This document shows, piece after piece, positions 8,775 to 17,499 of a stretch of 64,000 nt of DNA. The stretch spans positions 3,658,001 through 3,722,000 of the forward strand of contig NZ_JAUSZR010000001.1 of the NCBI RefSeq assembly GCF_030817835.1, given 5' to 3'. Every line of letters begins with the position of its first letter. The stretch's first letter is position 1. The DNA is from Pseudarthrobacter sp. W1I19 (GTDB lineage Bacteria > Actinomycetota > Actinomycetes > Actinomycetales > Micrococcaceae). Both the position numbers and the translations under genes were made by a program. Below the pieces are notes generated by a model that was not told the origin of the DNA, searched no databases, and saw only the letters and a list, made by a program, of their open reading frames with translations.

Positions 8775-9245
8775 ATGATGGTTCTCGTGTCTGACCTGGG
8801 ACGGCAATTTCCTACGAATGCGCGCAGTGCCCCTGAGCCCATCAATCCACATCCCCCCGACGGAGTCTCAGGTACCGCCGGAGGGAAGGCCACCATCGAA
8901 TACGCCCGTGAAGGAGTCGTGCGCATTACGGTGCCTCCGGGCAGCCGGATCACGGCAGAGGACGGGGCCTTAATCCGGGACCGTTTCTTGACGCTTACTG
9001 CAGGTGCCGGTGCCGCTGTCCTGCTGCAGGTCGCCGGGGTGGAGTCCGTGAGCAAGGAAGCCGTTCGGATCATCGTTGAAGCTGTCACCGTCACAGCCTT
9101 TGCAACGCTGGGCACCACCGACGTGGACCGGGTCATCGCCCACGGTCGGCGGGGACTACCGGTGCCGCGGTGCCCCATCCGGTATTTCTCTGATGAACAA
9201 CAAGCCTTGGCGTGGCTGACCCCGCAGGCCCCGGGCGGTTCCTGA
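8775..9245 (+). CDS. STAS/SpoIIAA-like hypothetical protein
   Basis: A roughly 156-residue protein with a polar N-terminal tail and then a compact alternating beta/alpha domain (VVRITVPPGSRIT, AVLLQVAGVESVSKEAVRII, ATLGTTDVDRVIAHG). It ends in YFSDEQQALAWL, an ending shared by many short STAS/SEC14-like proteins in Arthrobacter. The order of strands and helices, with the serine-containing VESVSKEA turn, resembles anti-sigma antagonist folds, but I cannot assign a partner. A GGGGGG run just before the ATGs at 8775 and 8778 could serve as ribosome site. An upstream TTG at 8754 is less likely. It stands alone before the convergent DUF1206 gene. Confidence 0.6.
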   Translation: MMVLVSDLGRQFPTNARSAPEPINPHPPDGVSGTAGGKATIEYAREGVVRITVPPGSRITAEDGALIRDRFLTLTAGAGAAVLLQVAGVESVSKEAVRIIVEAVTVTAFATLGTTDVDRVIAHGRRGLPVPRCPIRYFSDEQQALAWLTPQAPGGS

Positions 9246-9335
9246 ATCAATTCTTTGAATTTTGGCGGCGAGAAGTGATGAGGGAGCCATTCCTGAGGTT
9301 CGTGGGGGCCCGAGCGGCTTTGACCAAGCGCCGCT

Positions 9336-10160
9336 TTAGAACTTCCCGAACCGTGCCCGGGCCATCGAGTATGCGCCGTAGCAGATCAGCCCTGCCGCAA
9401 TTGCGGCCAGGAGGAACACGCCATACGGCTGCGAACCCAAGGTTTTCAGCCCGCCGTCCAGGCCCGAGGATTTCGAAGGATCCGCAGTTGCCGCTGCAGT
9501 GATGATCAGAATTCCCACCACCGCAAGGACAACACCCTTTGCGGTGTAGCCGATGGTCCCGATCCATTTGACCGCCGAACGTCCGCTCCCCGGGTCCTGC
9601 AGGTCCTTCATAAACTTCCTCGTGACGCCGCGGTAGGCATAATAGGCGCCAGCAAAAATGATCGCCAGACCGGCGGCGATCAGCAGCACCACGCCGGCGG
9701 GTGCACCCATTAGCCTGGCCGTAAAATCACTCGCGGACTGGCCGGAATTCTTGCTTCCGCCGGATGCGAAGACAGCGAAGGTGAAGGCCAGGAAGGCGAA
9801 GACCACGGCTTTCCCAACGGCTGCCCCCGCCCTTTTCAATTTCTTCTTCGACTCGCTTTCCGTACGGGCCACATAGAACGCTTCGCTGACCATCCAGAGG
9901 GCCAGGGCCCCGCAAGCCACCAGACCCGCCCAGAGCAGCACTGGCCCGCCCGGCTTGGAGGCGATCGATGCTATCGCACCGGATTGGTCGGCCTGCCCAC
10001 CCTGGCCCCGGTCCACCTGAAGGGCGATGACGCCGATCAGGATGTGCAGCAGTCCGATGAAGACGTAGCCGGTTCGAGCCAGGATGCGCAGTCCCGGGCT
10101 TCGGCTGGCCGACGCAGCTTCGGATACCGCCCGGTTAGCTTTCCCCGAGACACTGCCCAT
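9336..10160 (-). CDS. DUF1206 domain-containing membrane protein
   Basis: A 274-residue integral membrane protein built from three similar pairs of transmembrane helices, six in all. Each repeat carries an aromatic/glycine motif: ARTGYVFIGLLHILIG (about 28-43), GKAVVFAFLAFTFAV (about 115-129) and IGTIGYTAKGVVLAVVG (about 205-221). Between them lie charged, lysine-rich loops such as ESESKKKLKR. This is the DUF1206 architecture; its function is unknown. The ATG at 10160 is preceded by GAAAGG at a suitable spacing. Confidence 0.85.
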   Translation of the reverse strand: MGSVSGKANRAVSEAASASRSPGLRILARTGYVFIGLLHILIGVIALQVDRGQGGQADQSGAIASIASKPGGPVLLWAGLVACGALALWMVSEAFYVARTESESKKKLKRAGAAVGKAVVFAFLAFTFAVFASGGSKNSGQSASDFTARLMGAPAGVVLLIAAGLAIIFAGAYYAYRGVTRKFMKDLQDPGSGRSAVKWIGTIGYTAKGVVLAVVGILIITAAATADPSKSSGLDGGLKTLGSQPYGVFLLAAIAAGLICYGAYSMARARFGKF

Positions 10161-10489
10161 GACCGGCCTTTCCCGATATGCACCTGTAATCCAATCGTGC
10201 GCCCGGCAGCCCAGCCCACTACTCGGCGGAATAGTTCAGTGTAGATCTCTGCAGTCTGTCCGGACAGACGTAGCAGGGCAGGATAACCCGCTCCCTGCAC
10301 TGCCGGGCTGAAAGTGGACTTGGCCGGACTCCTGTGCAGGAAGCCACGCTGGAGTCTTCCCTGCGAGGCTCCCGCCGCCGTCGTGCCACTGGTTCAAACG
10401 CGGGCCCCGCCGGAGAATACCCGGCCGGTATGCGGCCGACGTGCTTGCGTCGTAGGCTGAACCTCGCAGGCGACGGAAAGGAGCCAGAC
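10161..10489. other. Divergent promoter region
   Basis: About 330 bp between the DUF1206 gene and the alkylation-repair-like gene. TAGGCT at 10453-10458 is a plausible -10 for the rightward gene, whose ribosome site AAAGGAG lies at 10478-10484. No convincing gene or repeat is seen. Confidence 0.5.
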
Positions 10490-11203
10490 GTGGCCGGGAC
10501 GGCACTAAACGGGACGGTCTCGAAGGAAACGGCGTTGGCCGGTGCGGCGACCGAGGTGATGGCTGAGCTCGCTGCCCTTGAGGACCCGCGGGTGCGGGAG
10601 GTTAACGAAAGGCACGGTGACGATCACGGCGTAAACCTCAGCAAGCTCCGCGCCGTGGCAAAACGGCTCAAGACGCAACAGGAACTCGCCCGGCAGCTGT
10701 GGGCCACGGGTGACACGGCAGCGCGGCTGCTGGCACTCCTCATCTGCCGCCCCAAGGAGTTCGGGCGCGACGAGCTGGACGCTATGCTGCGGGAGGCCGC
10801 CACACCCAAAGTGCATGACTGGTTTGTGAACTACGTGGTGAAGAAAAGCCCCCACGCAGAAGAACTCCGCGGCCAATGGTTGGCTGCCCCCGATCCTGTG
10901 GTTGCCAGCGCCGGCTGGGCGCTGACCAGCGAACGCGTGGCGAAGCAGCCTGACGGCCTTGACCTCACCAAACTGCTCGACGTCGTCGAAGCTGACATGA
11001 AGGACGCCCCGGAGCGGCTGCAGTGGGCGATGAACACCTGCCTGGCCACCATCGGCATCTGGCACGCCGAACACCGCGGCAGGGCTGTCAGCATCGGCGA
11101 GCGGCTGGAGGTCCTCAAGGACTACCCCACTCCTCCTGGCTGCACTTCGCCCTTTGCGCCAACATGGATTGCCGAAATGGTGCGGCGGCAGCAGAACATA
11201 TAG
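10490..11203 (+). CDS. DNA alkylation repair protein, AlkD-like
   Basis: The 237-residue protein is almost entirely helical and fits the HEAT-like repeat fold of AlkC/AlkD DNA glycosylases, which remove bulky or positively charged alkylated bases. Supporting segments are GVNLSKLRAVAKRLKTQQELARQLW, the arrangement around LLALLICRPKEFGRDELDAML and VHDWFVNYVVKK, and a tryptophan-rich core (SAGWALTSERVAK). The GTG at 10490 is chosen because AAAGGAG precedes it by 5 nt; the 52-codon in-frame extension has no such site. Glycosylase activity is inferred from family resemblance only. Confidence 0.75.
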   Translation: MAGTALNGTVSKETALAGAATEVMAELAALEDPRVREVNERHGDDHGVNLSKLRAVAKRLKTQQELARQLWATGDTAARLLALLICRPKEFGRDELDAMLREAATPKVHDWFVNYVVKKSPHAEELRGQWLAAPDPVVASAGWALTSERVAKQPDGLDLTKLLDVVEADMKDAPERLQWAMNTCLATIGIWHAEHRGRAVSIGERLEVLKDYPTPPGCTSPFAPTWIAEMVRRQQNI

Positions 11204-11282
11204 GAACAGTAGCCACTTACAGGCCTTGGCCCCGCTGCAGGCCTGTCAGTCAGGAGCAACACCGGCCCCTAAGATGGCGTGC

Positions 11283-12263
11283 ATGGATGACGAGGCCCTG
11301 GCAGAGATTGCAAACGAACTCTATGCCAAGCCGCTCGAGGACTTTATCGGCGCCCGTGCAGCCGCGGCGAAGGAAGCGGCCGGATCGGACAAGGAGCTGG
11401 GGGCGGCTGTGCGCGGGCTCCCCAAGCCGTCGGTTGCCGCCTGGGCCGTGAACATGCTCGCACTGCATCAACCAGACGTCCTCGCCGGGCTGACGGATCT
11501 CGGCAGCCGCATGCGTGAGGCGCAGGCCTCACTGGACGCCACTGCACTGCGTGAGCTGGGACGTGAGCGCCGCACCATGCTGGCTGCCGCTGTCGACACC
11601 GCCCGTGCGGTGGCGCAGAAGCAGGGCCGGTCCATCAGCGATGCCATGGCAACGGACGTAGAAGAGACCTTGCGCGCCCTGACCGCCGATGCTGGAGCGG
11701 CCGCCGCTGTCCAAAGCGGCCGCCTGCTCAAGACGCTCTCGGCGGACGGCGTAAACGCCGTGGACCTTGACGGTTTGGTGGCGGTCCCCGCTGCCCTCCC
11801 CGCGGCGCCCCGGACCGCTCCCGCTCCGGCTGGGGCGGCCCCTGACCAGCGGCGGAAGGCGGGTACGACGGCGGCGGGCACCTCCCGCCCGAAGCCGGAC
11901 AAGCCGCGGCTCGAGGCAGTCCGGCAAACACCGCGGCCAGCGTCACCGCCCGCGCTTGAGAAAGCAAAAGCCGCGCTGGCCGAAGCCGAGGCCGCGCAGG
12001 CAGAGACCACTCAGCTGGCCCGGGACCTGCAGGACCGGGCGGACGGGGCACGCGCCGAGATGGCTGAACTCCTCCAGGAAACAGCCGAACTCCGGGCACG
12101 CCTCAAGGCGGCTGAGGACAGGCTCGAGCAGTTGCGCAGAAGCCTCGCCGGCACTGCTGCCGAGGCAAAGCAGGCGGTGCGGGCTGCGGACAAGGCAGAG
12201 CGGACTGCCATGCTGGCGCAGGAGCGGGTCCTTCGGCTGGGCAGCACAGACACGCCGTCCTGA
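11283..12263 (+). CDS. Hypothetical coiled-coil protein
   Basis: A 326-residue protein of unknown function. Residues 1-150 form a helical domain with a conserved-looking GLPKPSVAAWAVNMLA segment. Residues about 170-215 are Ala/Pro-rich and probably disordered. Residues about 220-320 are a long Ala/Glu/Arg-rich coiled coil. It has no signal peptide or membrane segment. The ATG at 11283 lies exactly 7 nt after TAAGAT (11270-11275) without a ribosome site, so it is probably leaderless. Proteins of this shape recur in Arthrobacter but I know of no tested function. Confidence 0.65.
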   Translation: MDDEALAEIANELYAKPLEDFIGARAAAAKEAAGSDKELGAAVRGLPKPSVAAWAVNMLALHQPDVLAGLTDLGSRMREAQASLDATALRELGRERRTMLAAAVDTARAVAQKQGRSISDAMATDVEETLRALTADAGAAAAVQSGRLLKTLSADGVNAVDLDGLVAVPAALPAAPRTAPAPAGAAPDQRRKAGTTAAGTSRPKPDKPRLEAVRQTPRPASPPALEKAKAALAEAEAAQAETTQLARDLQDRADGARAEMAELLQETAELRARLKAAEDRLEQLRRSLAGTAAEAKQAVRAADKAERTAMLAQERVLRLGSTDTPS

Positions 12264-12301
12264 TTCCAAGGAATGTCAGACCCCGGTTGCACACTGGATT
12301 T

Positions 12302-12487
12302 ATGGAAAACCAACCCGTACAGGAATTTCACGTCACCTACTTCGACGCCGACTGCGGCCGTGCCCGGGCTGAAGTCTTTAACACCCTGGCAGAGGCAGAA
12401 CGCTTCGCCAGCCGGCACTGCCACGGCGAGGACAGCTGGGCTGTTGTGGACGCCGTTCCCGTGCAGCAGGTCCGCATCGCCGCCTGA
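12302..12487 (+). CDS. Small conserved hypothetical protein
   Basis: A 61-residue acidic protein with three aromatic-containing short strands (FHVTYFDADC, DSWAVVDAVP) around a helix (TLAEAERFASRHC). It has no membrane segment. A ribosome site is absent; CACACT at 12290-12295 lies 6 nt before the ATG, in line with other leaderless starts here. Function unknown. Confidence 0.55.
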   Translation: MENQPVQEFHVTYFDADCGRARAEVFNTLAEAERFASRHCHGEDSWAVVDAVPVQQVRIAA

Positions 12488-12540
12488 GCCGGTCGCGCTC
12501 CAGCAGGCAGCCGAGGGGTCTTTCCGGCGGTTTAAAGCAG

Positions 12541-12583
12541 CAACCCGCGCTGCCCGGGCAAAAATGCCTGGCAGCGCGGGTTG
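12541..12583. terminator. Bidirectional hairpin between convergent genes
   Basis: A long GC-rich stem (12541-12560 with 12565-12583, one small mismatch region) closes an AAAA loop between the 61-residue gene and the aldo/keto reductase gene. Confidence 0.75.
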
Positions 12584-12598
12584 CGCGGTCCGCTGGTT

Positions 12599-13444
12599 CT
12601 AGGCGAAGTCGGAAACTGCCGGGTCCGGCCCGATCCGGCCTTCGCCCTTGGCGGTGCTGTCCAGCGCATTGATGGCTTCGACGTCACCGGCGTCCAGGGA
12701 GACATCCAGCGCTGCGAAGTTTTCGCGGATCCGGGACTCGGTGACGGACTTCGGGATCACCACGTTGCCAATGGCAAGGTGCCAGGCAATAACAACCTGG
12801 GCGGGCGTGGCTCCGTGCTTGGCAGCAATGGCGGCCACTGCGGGGTCCTCCAGGAGCTCGCCGCCCTGGCCCAGCGGGGACCAGGCCTGGGTCAGGATCC
12901 CTTTCGAAGCGCCGAATTCGCGCAGTTCCCGCTGGCTGAAGTAGGGGTGCAGCTCGATCTGGTGGATGGCCGGAACCACGCCGGTTTCGTCGATGAGACG
13001 CTGCAGGCCCTCAACGGTGAAATTTGAGACACCGATGGACTTCACCCGGCCGCGCTTCTGCAGCTCGATCAGCGCCTTCCAGGTGTCCACGTACTTATCC
13101 TGCTTGGGCTGCATCCAGTGGATCAGGTACAGGTCCAGGGTCTTGAGGCCCAGCCGGTCCATGGACTCCTCGAACGCGGCGAGGGTGGACTCGTACCCCT
13201 GGTCCGCGTTCCACAGCTTGGTGGTAATAAAAAGCTGCTCGGGCGACAGGCCGGAGCTGGCGATTGCCCGGCCAACACCGGCCTCGTTGCCGTAGATCTT
13301 GGCGGTGTCGATGTGGCGGAAGCCCGCTTCGAAGGCCTGGCGGACCACCTTTTCCGCCACTCCGTCCTCAACCTGCCATACGCCGTAGCCGAGCTGGGGA
13401 ATCTGGTTTCCGTCGTTGAATGTCAGTGTGGGTGAAGAAGTCAT
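12599..13444 (-). CDS. Aldo/keto reductase
   Basis: A 281-residue NADPH-dependent carbonyl reductase of the 2,5-diketo-D-gluconate reductase-like group. The catalytic tetrad is visible: D46, Y51 (DTAKIYGNE), K76 (FITTKLWN) and H109 (LYLIHW). The family signature GRVKSIGVSNF and the cofactor segment VVIPKSVTESRIRENF are intact. The physiological substrate is unknown; such enzymes often reduce aldehydes and keto-sugars. CAGGAT (13451-13456) lies 6 nt before the ATG, consistent with a leaderless message. Confidence 0.92.
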   Translation of the reverse strand: MTSSPTLTFNDGNQIPQLGYGVWQVEDGVAEKVVRQAFEAGFRHIDTAKIYGNEAGVGRAIASSGLSPEQLFITTKLWNADQGYESTLAAFEESMDRLGLKTLDLYLIHWMQPKQDKYVDTWKALIELQKRGRVKSIGVSNFTVEGLQRLIDETGVVPAIHQIELHPYFSQRELREFGASKGILTQAWSPLGQGGELLEDPAVAAIAAKHGATPAQVVIAWHLAIGNVVIPKSVTESRIRENFAALDVSLDAGDVEAINALDSTAKGEGRIGPDPAVSDFA

Positions 13445-13506
13445 TCTTTTATCCTGCCAAACTACAACGGTCCGGCCGTCGAAATACCCCCGAGTAAGCC
13501 AGACGC

Positions 13507-13989
13507 TTAACCGGGAATATCTTCCTGCCCGGACGTGGAGTCCGGGCCTTCCTCGGCAAGGTGCCTCTCGGCGTCGGCCACCTGCTGGAACACTGCCTCG
13601 GCGCGGCGACGTACGGACGCGGCGCCTATCGGGATGGGGCCAACGGCGAGCCGGAGCATGGCGGCAGCTTCGGAAGTGGTGGCCAGGGAATTGCCGGCTT
13701 TGGACAGCGCGCGGTGGACGCCGGCCAGCCGGACCGGGATATCCAGTCCTTCGCTGGGCGAGCGCCGCTGCGCTTCCGTGCAGACAGCCCTGACACGTTC
13801 CAGCAGCGCGGCGAGCTCATTGGCGATCTCCACGAGCTCGCCGTAGAGCTGGTCGTCCTCCACGCCTTCGAGAACCTGGTGGAAGCGGTCCAGCCCGCGG
13901 TGGAAGCGGTCGTGGGCGCGGCGCCACAACCCCTTCCCCAATTCCACGTCGTCCTTGCGCCCCTGCCTGGCGGCGCTGAAAAAGCCCAA
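13507..13989 (-). CDS. Conserved hypothetical protein downstream of bpa
   Basis: A 160-residue, mostly helical soluble protein. A central stretch (GLWRRAHDRFHRGLDRFHQVLEG, then LYGELVEIANELAALLERV) predicts long amphipathic helices. The C-terminus is acidic and probably disordered. It lies 5 bp after the bpa stop on the same strand, so the two are almost certainly co-transcribed. A link to proteasome-dependent degradation is only a context-based guess. Confidence 0.6.
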   Translation of the reverse strand: MGFFSAARQGRKDDVELGKGLWRRAHDRFHRGLDRFHQVLEGVEDDQLYGELVEIANELAALLERVRAVCTEAQRRSPSEGLDIPVRLAGVHRALSKAGNSLATTSEAAAMLRLAVGPIPIGAASVRRRAEAVFQQVADAERHLAEEGPDSTSGQEDIPG

Positions 13990-13994
13990 TGAAC

Positions 13995-14624
13995 CTAGAG
14001 GTACTGTCCGGGACCGTGGTCCGGATCGTTCGGCTGGCCGGGGCCTGCCGGCGTGCCCGGACGGGCGCCGGCGGGGGCCCGCTGCGGCTCGCCGTTCTCC
14101 CCGATCACCACACCGGGTGCGATCACCGTGCCAGGCGGGAGCTGGCGGAGCTGCATCTGCGCCGCGGCGTGCTCGCGGGCGGCGTGCTGTGCGGCGATGG
14201 CTGTCTGGATGCCGTGGAACAGCCCCTCCAGCCAGCCCACCAGCTGGGCCTGGGCTATGCGCAGCTCAGCATCGGAGGGGGTGGCATCATCGGAGAACGG
14301 CAGGCTGATCCTGCCCAGCTCCTCCACCAGTTCAGGCGCCAGCCCGTCCTCGAGCTCCTTGATGGAGCGCTCGTGGATCTCGGCGAGCCTTCCCCGTGCG
14401 GCGTCGTCCAGCGGGGCGGACTTCACCTCCTCCAGGAGCTGCCTGATCATGGTGCCGATCCGCATCACCTTGGCCGGTTCATCAACCAGATCCTGCAGGT
14501 TGCTGCCTTTGGGTTTGCTGCCGTTTGCCGGCACTGCCGGAGCTGGTGCAGGCTGGCTGTCATCGATGGTGGTGCCTTCTACCGGGAGGTCCTCAGGTGC
14601 CTGAGTGTCGTTCGGATCGCTCAT
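13995..14624 (-). CDS. bpa: Bacterial proteasome activator (Bpa/PafE family)
   Basis: This 209-residue protein matches the DUF2587 family, whose mycobacterial member forms an ATP-independent ring that docks on the 20S proteasome. The conserved helical core runs from LVDEPAKVMRIGTMIRQLLEE through VEELGRISLPFSDDATPSDAELRIAQAQLVGWLEGLFHGIQ. The tail ends in GQYL, the docking motif used in the mycobacterial protein. The N-terminus and the Gly/Pro-rich segment before the tail are disordered. The start codon lies in a perfect inverted repeat (14613-14650). GAGTAT at 14631-14636 is 6 nt upstream, so the gene may be leaderless. Confidence 0.88.
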   Translation of the reverse strand: MSDPNDTQAPEDLPVEGTTIDDSQPAPAPAVPANGSKPKGSNLQDLVDEPAKVMRIGTMIRQLLEEVKSAPLDDAARGRLAEIHERSIKELEDGLAPELVEELGRISLPFSDDATPSDAELRIAQAQLVGWLEGLFHGIQTAIAAQHAAREHAAAQMQLRQLPPGTVIAPGVVIGENGEPQRAPAGARPGTPAGPGQPNDPDHGPGQYL

Positions 14625-14650
14625 GCGTTCATACTCTCATGAGCGATCCG
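14613..14650. promoter_or_regulatory. Perfect 13-bp inverted repeat spanning the bpa start codon
   Basis: Arm CGGATCGCTCATG at 14613-14625 is exactly complementary to 14638-14650, with a 12-bp spacer. The start codon is inside the left arm and the presumed -10 is in the spacer. As DNA it could be an operator. In a longer transcript it would fold and hide the start codon. Confidence 0.7.
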
Positions 14651-14722
14651 CCCAAGGTCCACTCGATGAACCCCGCCGGCGCAGTGTCCGCTACGGGCTC
14701 AATCATCCGTTGCGGGGCCCAA

Positions 14723-14926
14723 TCAGCAGCACCGGCCCTGCGGGTTGGAGTCCTGCCGGTCCGTCCGGTCCCGCCAGAACTCCCGCTCGCTCAGCGGCGG
14801 CGTGTTGTGCCCTGAGGCCTGGTGGTGCTCCAGGTACTTGGTATAGGCATCGGCACCAAGGACGCCGCCCAGGTAGCGCGCGAACCCTCGGAAGCCGCGG
14901 GTGACGGCAGCGAGTCCGGTGCTCAT
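14723..14926 (-). CDS. ybdD: YbdD/YjiX family protein (CstA partner)
   Basis: A 67-residue small basic protein. The segments GFARYLGGVLGADAYTKYLEHHQ and PPLSEREFWRDRTDR are characteristic of the YbdD/YjiX (DUF466) family, encoded directly after CstA/BtsT-type transporters. In enterobacteria the small partner is needed for pyruvate transport. The ATG overlaps the cstA stop by one base (TGATG), so translation is coupled. The upstream in-frame extension lies inside cstA and was rejected. Confidence 0.88.
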   Translation of the reverse strand: MSTGLAAVTRGFRGFARYLGGVLGADAYTKYLEHHQASGHNTPPLSEREFWRDRTDRQDSNPQGRCC

Positions 14927-17226
14927 CAGTGGTGTCCTGCCCGTTCGAACCTCAGCTCGGCCGGCACCTTGTCCCACTCGGCCATCAGCTCCCGCTCGGC
15001 GGGTGTGGGAATCAGCCCGGCGGGGGCAAAGACCCGCGAAGGCCTGGCAGGATCCTCGTTGTCCTTCACGGCTGTCCCGTGCGCGCGGCTCCGGAACGCA
15101 TTGACGGTGGCGAGCAACGCCGTCGCGATCACGATGATGCTGAGCACCACAAAGATGACTGAAAGCCAGCCCTGGATGGCAGTATTGCGCACCACGGCTT
15201 CCATGGCTGCCACGGATTTCGCCGTGCCAAATTCAGTCTTCCCGTCTGCGAGCGCTTTGCTGAAGGCGGCGTTGTTGGCGAAGTACCCCACCGCCGGGGT
15301 GGGCGAGAAGATCTTCTGGTAGCTGGCGGTGATGGTGACCACCGCTGCGAAGGCCAGCGGCAATGCCACGATCCAGAGGTACTTGAAGGTGCCCTGTTTG
15401 GCCACGATGGCCAGGCAAACAGCCAGGGCGATGGCGGCCAGCAGCTGGTTGGCGATTCCGAACAGCGGGAACAGCGTGTTGATGCCGCCCAGCGGATCAG
15501 TGACGCCCATCAGCAGCACCGCACCCCAGGCACCCACCATGATCGCCGTGCAGAGCCACGCGCCGGGCCGCCAGGACGCTTCCTTGAACTTGGGAACGAA
15601 GTTGCCGATGGAATCCTGGAGCATGAACCGGGCAACGCGGGTTCCGGCGTCGACAGCGGTGAGGATGAAGAGGGCCTCAAACATGATGGCGAAGTGGTAC
15701 CAGAAGGCCATCATGGCCGTGCCGCCGATGAACTGCTGCATGATGTGGGCGAGGCCCACGGCCAGTGTGGGTGCACCACCGGTGCGGGAGACGATGCTCT
15801 CCTCGCCCACGTTCGCGGCGGTCTCCGAGAGCAGGTTCGGGCTGAGGTTGACGCCGGACAGTCCGAGGCTGTTGACCCAGGTGGCGGCCGTTTCGACGGT
15901 TCCGCCGGTCAGGGCTGCCGGAGCGTTCATGGCGAAGTAGAGGCCGCGGTCAATCGAGATGGCCGCCACGAGGGCCATGATGGCTACGAAGGACTCCATC
16001 AGCATGCCGCCATAACCGATGAAGCGGGTCTGCCGTTCCTTTTCCACCAGTTTGGGTGTGGTGCCCGAAGAGATCAGCGCGTGGAAGCCGGACAGGGCGC
16101 CGCAGGCGATGGTCACGAACAGGAACGGGAACAGCGCGCCGGGGAACACGGGCCCGTTCTCCCTGCTGGCGAATTCGCTGAACGCCGGAACGGTGATCTC
16201 CGGGCGGACCACAATGATGGCCAGCGCGAGCATCACGATCACGCCGATCTTCATAAACGTGGACAGGTAGTCCCTGGGGGCCAGGAGCAGCCAGACCGGC
16301 AGGATCGCTGCGATGAAGCCGTAAACAATGAGGCCCCAGGCGATGGTCACCCGGTCCAGTGTGAAGATGTCCACGCCCCACTGGGTCTCGGCCACCATGC
16401 CGCCGCCGATGATGGCCGCCATCAGCAGGACAAACCCGATCAGCGAGACTTCCATCACCTTGCCGGGCCGCAGGAACCGGAGGTAGACGCCCATAAACAG
16501 GGCGATGGGGATGGTCATGCCAACGGAGAAGACGCCCCACGGACTTTCGGCCAGGGCGTTGACCACCACCAGGGCGAGGATTGCCACGATGATGACCATG
16601 ATGAGCAGGGTGGCCACCAGGGCAGCGGTGCCGCCGATGACGCCGAGTTCCTCGCGCGCCATCTGTCCCAGCGAACGGCCGCCGCGGCGCATCGAGAAGA
16701 ACATCACCAGGTAGTCCTGCACGGCGCCGGCAAGCACGACGCCGATGATGATCCAGATAGTGCCGGGCAGGTAGCCCATCTGGGCGGCAAGGACCGGGCC
16801 CACCAGGGGGCCTGCGCCGGCGATGGCGGCAAAGTGGTGGCCGAACAGGACGTTCCGGTCCGTACGCACGTAGTCCTTGCCGTCCGCCTTGTATTCAGCG
16901 GGGGTGGCCCGGCGGTCATCAGGCCTGGTGATGTAACGCTCGATGACCTTGGAGTAGAAGCGGTAACCGATCAGGTATGTACAAACAGAAGCAAAAACGA
17001 ACCAGATGGCGTTGACGGTCTCACCGCGGATGATGGCGAGCATAAACCAGGCCACGCCGCCCAGCAGGGCAATCGCTGCCCAGAGCGCGATTTTTCCGGG
17101 CGTCCACTTCTTCTCTTCCGCCTCGCGGACGGTCTCGTCAATTGCCGACGGCGGGAGCGCGGTATCGGTGGCGACCGCACCTTCCCTCCGGGCTGCGCTC
17201 CGTCGATGATCCGGTGTTCCGGCCAT
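14926..17226 (-). CDS. cstA: Carbon starvation protein A (pyruvate/peptide transporter)
   Basis: A 766-residue polytopic membrane protein with about 16-18 predicted transmembrane segments. It contains the CstA-family motifs GHHFAAIAGAGPLVGPVLAAQMG (about 130-152) and the GFHALISSGTTPKLV segment. CstA proteins import pyruvate and/or peptides when carbon is scarce. The N-terminal 50 residues are hydrophilic. The C-terminal 60 residues are a soluble tail with WDKVPAELRFERAG. The ATG at 17226 follows an AGGAGGAG ribosome site; in-frame codons further upstream lack one. It is the first gene of a cstA-ybdD operon. Confidence 0.94.
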   Translation of the reverse strand: MAGTPDHRRSAARREGAVATDTALPPSAIDETVREAEEKKWTPGKIALWAAIALLGGVAWFMLAIIRGETVNAIWFVFASVCTYLIGYRFYSKVIERYITRPDDRRATPAEYKADGKDYVRTDRNVLFGHHFAAIAGAGPLVGPVLAAQMGYLPGTIWIIIGVVLAGAVQDYLVMFFSMRRGGRSLGQMAREELGVIGGTAALVATLLIMVIIVAILALVVVNALAESPWGVFSVGMTIPIALFMGVYLRFLRPGKVMEVSLIGFVLLMAAIIGGGMVAETQWGVDIFTLDRVTIAWGLIVYGFIAAILPVWLLLAPRDYLSTFMKIGVIVMLALAIIVVRPEITVPAFSEFASRENGPVFPGALFPFLFVTIACGALSGFHALISSGTTPKLVEKERQTRFIGYGGMLMESFVAIMALVAAISIDRGLYFAMNAPAALTGGTVETAATWVNSLGLSGVNLSPNLLSETAANVGEESIVSRTGGAPTLAVGLAHIMQQFIGGTAMMAFWYHFAIMFEALFILTAVDAGTRVARFMLQDSIGNFVPKFKEASWRPGAWLCTAIMVGAWGAVLLMGVTDPLGGINTLFPLFGIANQLLAAIALAVCLAIVAKQGTFKYLWIVALPLAFAAVVTITASYQKIFSPTPAVGYFANNAAFSKALADGKTEFGTAKSVAAMEAVVRNTAIQGWLSVIFVVLSIIVIATALLATVNAFRSRAHGTAVKDNEDPARPSRVFAPAGLIPTPAERELMAEWDKVPAELRFERAGHH

Positions 17227-17449
17227 GTCTCCTCCTTGAGATTCGTCCTCATCTGCTGACAGGCACCCTACCAACGGGGAGCTTGGACCGGACTGTGTTT
17301 TGCCGTGATCAGGACCAGCCTGCGCCGAACGGCAGGCACCCGGCGACGAGCGTCGGGCCGCACCGCTGTCGAAGGTGTTGCGGGTCCCTTGCACGGCTGC
17401 CCGGAGGGCAGCTCCTAACCCCACGGTAAGCCTGCCGGCGCCAATCAGA

Positions 17450-17496
17450 AAGACCCCCCGCGGGATCAAAGGCGCTGTTCAGGTACACGGGGGTCC
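17450..17496 (-). terminator. Hairpin terminator after the FtsX permease gene
   Basis: CGGGGGTC at 17488-17495 pairs with the complementary run at 17452-17459 around a 28-nt loop. On the minus strand a TTTCT tract follows. It separates the PadR-ABC-FtsX operon from cstA. Confidence 0.55.
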
Positions 17497-17499
17497 CGC

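Noticed and set aside
15694..17259. A 521-codon plus-strand frame over cstA
   Set aside because: Antisense to an unambiguous transporter; composition is Gly/His/Asp-rich and typical of shadow frames.
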